From assembly GCA_046046915.1 (NCBI GenBank), contig JBJOIT010000045.1:1-22411 (forward strand): a DNA stretch of 22,411 bases, in the 5' to 3' direction. Shown here piece by piece: positions 21,046-22,411 of this stretch. Made by a program: the position numbers and the translations under genes. The number at the start of each line of letters is the position of its first letter. Within the stretch, counting starts at the first letter, position 1. The notes beneath the pieces are model-generated. The model was not told the origin of the DNA. It ran no database searches and was given only the letters and a program-made list of their open reading frames with translations. Origin of the DNA: JBEEJZ01 sp046046915 (GTDB taxonomy: Bacteria > Pseudomonadota > Gammaproteobacteria > Burkholderiales > Burkholderiaceae_C).

Positions 21046-22308
21046 TTAGCGCAGATTGACCAACGTAGACATCACCTGGTCCTGCGTCTTGATGGTTTGC
21101 GCATTGGCCTGGTAGGCCCGCTGCGCGGTCATCATGTTGACCAGCTCGGCGGTGAGGTCGACGTTGGAGTCTTCCAGGGCACCTGCACGGGTGGTGCCGA
21201 ACTGACCATTCCCAGGCTGGCCATCAACTGGTGCGCCCGACGCCAGGGTCTGAGCCCAGTTGTTGCCGCCGATGGGTGCCAGGCCCTGCGGGTTGCGGAA
21301 AGCCGCCAGACCGATCATGCCTTCCGCGCGAGATTGCCCGTTGGAGTAACTGGCGGTAATGACGCCGCCATCCGAAATTTTTAGGCCGGTGAATGAGCCG
21401 GGTGGGTAGCCATCCTGGGTCAGGTCTGTGACGCTGAACGCGGCGCCGAATTGGGTTGCTTTGCTGAAGTCGAGCGACGCTGTGATGTCAGGTGTCGTGG
21501 ATGAATTAGTTGTCGCGATCGTGATCTTTGGCGGCGTAGTAGGCGAGTACAGGGACCCAGTAGAGGTAAATTTGAGTTGGATGGCCTGGGGAGGGGTAGC
21601 GTTTGTATCAAGAATAGGGGTGCCACTAATGGGGTCAACAACGTCCCAATTGTCCAGTGCCGGCACTGTTCCGCTTGCCGCGCTAGAACCGGCACGTGTA
21701 AATGCCACACTGAATGGCACCTCGTTTCCCTGTGAATCAAACACAGTAATCGCAGTGCCATACGTCCCTCGTGCCGGCACATTGGTGGTTGCGTTGTAAA
21801 CATCACTGCGCGCATCCAGGTTGAATTCGGCCGTGATCAAGCTGGTGGGGTTGGCTGCAATGGGTGCGGTCGTGGGCAAGGTCAGGGGTTTCAGGGTGGT
21901 GCTTGAGGCCACGCCGTCGACAGTGGTCTCATAGCCCATCACCTTTGCGCCAGCGTTGGTGACAATGTTGCCTGTGCTGTCGAGTTTGAACTGGCCAGCA
22001 CGCGAGAAAGCAGGGGTTCCGTCGGGCAACTGCAACCTGAAGAAACCGCCGCCGTTAATGGCCAGGTCCAGGTCATTGCCGGTAATGCTGACGCTACCCT
22101 GGGTAAAGAGTTGTGAAATGGACTCCACCGCCACGCCGATGCCTGCGCCCCCACCGCCGCCCGCGCCCATCGAGGACGCCACGATGCTGGCAAATTCCGC
22201 CCTCGATGACTTCGCCCCCACCGTGTTGGCATTGGCGATGTTGTTGCCGATGACATCCAGACTGCGGCTGGAGGCGTTCAATCCGGAAAGGCCTGTTTGA
22301 AAAGACAT
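21046..22308 (-). CDS. flgE: Flagellar hook protein FlgE
   Basis: Structural subunit of the hook, 420 residues (E. coli 402). It begins MSFQTGLSGLNASSRSLDVIGNNIANANTVGAKSSRAEF; a glycine-rich linker (MGAGGGGGAGIGV) follows near 47-59, then LDLAINGGGFFRLQLPDG. The C-terminal rod/hook domain is SNVDLTAELVNMMTAQRAYQANAQTIKTQDQVMSTLVNLR. The middle (about 160-280) is Thr/Ser-rich and poorer in GC than the ends, as for the surface-exposed hook domains. The ATG is preceded by AGGAA at seven bases. It lies 36 bases after flgD. Confidence 0.96.
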   Translation of the reverse strand: MSFQTGLSGLNASSRSLDVIGNNIANANTVGAKSSRAEFASIVASSMGAGGGGGAGIGVAVESISQLFTQGSVSITGNDLDLAINGGGFFRLQLPDGTPAFSRAGQFKLDSTGNIVTNAGAKVMGYETTVDGVASSTTLKPLTLPTTAPIAANPTSLITAEFNLDARSDVYNATTNVPARGTYGTAITVFDSQGNEVPFSVAFTRAGSSAASGTVPALDNWDVVDPISGTPILDTNATPPQAIQLKFTSTGSLYSPTTPPKITIATTNSSTTPDITASLDFSKATQFGAAFSVTDLTQDGYPPGSFTGLKISDGGVITASYSNGQSRAEGMIGLAAFRNPQGLAPIGGNNWAQTLASGAPVDGQPGNGQFGTTRAGALEDSNVDLTAELVNMMTAQRAYQANAQTIKTQDQVMSTLVNLR

Positions 22309-22344
22309 GATGATTTCCTGGTTGCGGCAGTGTGCCGGTTGAAA

Positions 22345-22411
22345 TTAAAGAATGGCCTTGACGGCGCTGTAGGCCACCGTGCTGTGGCCCAAAAGCTGCA
22401 CGGTCATGTTG
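22345..22411 (-). CDS. flgD: Flagellar hook-capping protein FlgD, C-terminal end only
   Basis: The last 21 codons and TAA stop of a gene running off the right edge. The visible C-terminus, TVQLLGHSTVAYSAVKAIL, fits the usual FlgD ending (a short strand followed by a V-x-x-I-L type tail). Its position directly upstream of flgE on the same strand is the standard place for flgD. FlgD forms the cap on which hook subunits assemble. Identification rests on few residues plus gene order. Confidence 0.75.
   Translation of the reverse strand, partial: NMTVQLLGHSTVAYSAVKAIL

Noticed and set aside
1..22411. Mobile elements, prophage, CRISPR arrays, toxin-antitoxin or defence genes
   Set aside because: No transposase, integrase, regular repeat array or defence-type domain was recognised; every sizeable gene is housekeeping, metabolic, transport or flagellar.

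Overview
The window looks like ordinary chromosome from a flagellated betaproteobacterium of the Burkholderiales, most likely the family Comamonadaceae (Rhodoferax or Polaromonas relatives). This is inferred from the 5S rRNA type, the style of the protein families and the flgDEFGHIJKL order; no database was searched. No insertion sequence, phage gene, integron or CRISPR array was seen. The left 3.3 kb is poorer in GC (50-55% in hand-counted 60-base lines) than most of the flagellar block (62-72%).

Layout. The left edge cuts a 5S rRNA gene, the end of an rrn operon, closed by a bidirectional hairpin terminator shared with the convergent rep helicase gene. Divergent from rep is an AEC-family membrane transporter, which converges with priA. 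A 347-bp AT-rich gap follows, holding two DnaA-box matches, several hairpins and a likely priA promoter. Then come hemE, a small CoA-binding-domain gene and a DsbD-type thiol:disulfide transporter, all on the minus strand, then a DUF167 gene. A creatininase-like hydrolase on the plus strand has a good sigma-70-type promoter. It converges with a minus-strand block: monohaem cytochrome c, PhzF-family enzyme, LysE/RhtB exporter.

From 13.4 kb to the right edge is a minus-strand flagellar cluster, read as flgD (only its last codons are visible), flgE, flgF, flgG, flgH, flgI, flgJ, flgK, flgL. Together these encode hook cap, hook, distal rod, L-ring, P-ring, rod-cap/muramidase and the two hook-filament junction proteins, in assembly-like order with short or overlapping junctions.

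The genes are mostly textbook. The parts most worth a second look are non-coding: the hemE-priA gap (DnaA boxes, AT-rich core, an intrinsic-terminator-shaped hairpin directly before the priA start codon), a perfect inverted repeat between rep and the AEC transporter, a recurring ACAAT-N6/7-start arrangement suggesting leaderless mRNAs, and a related beta-rich insert apparently shared by FlgK and FlgL. I found no convincing case for a wholly new biological system.
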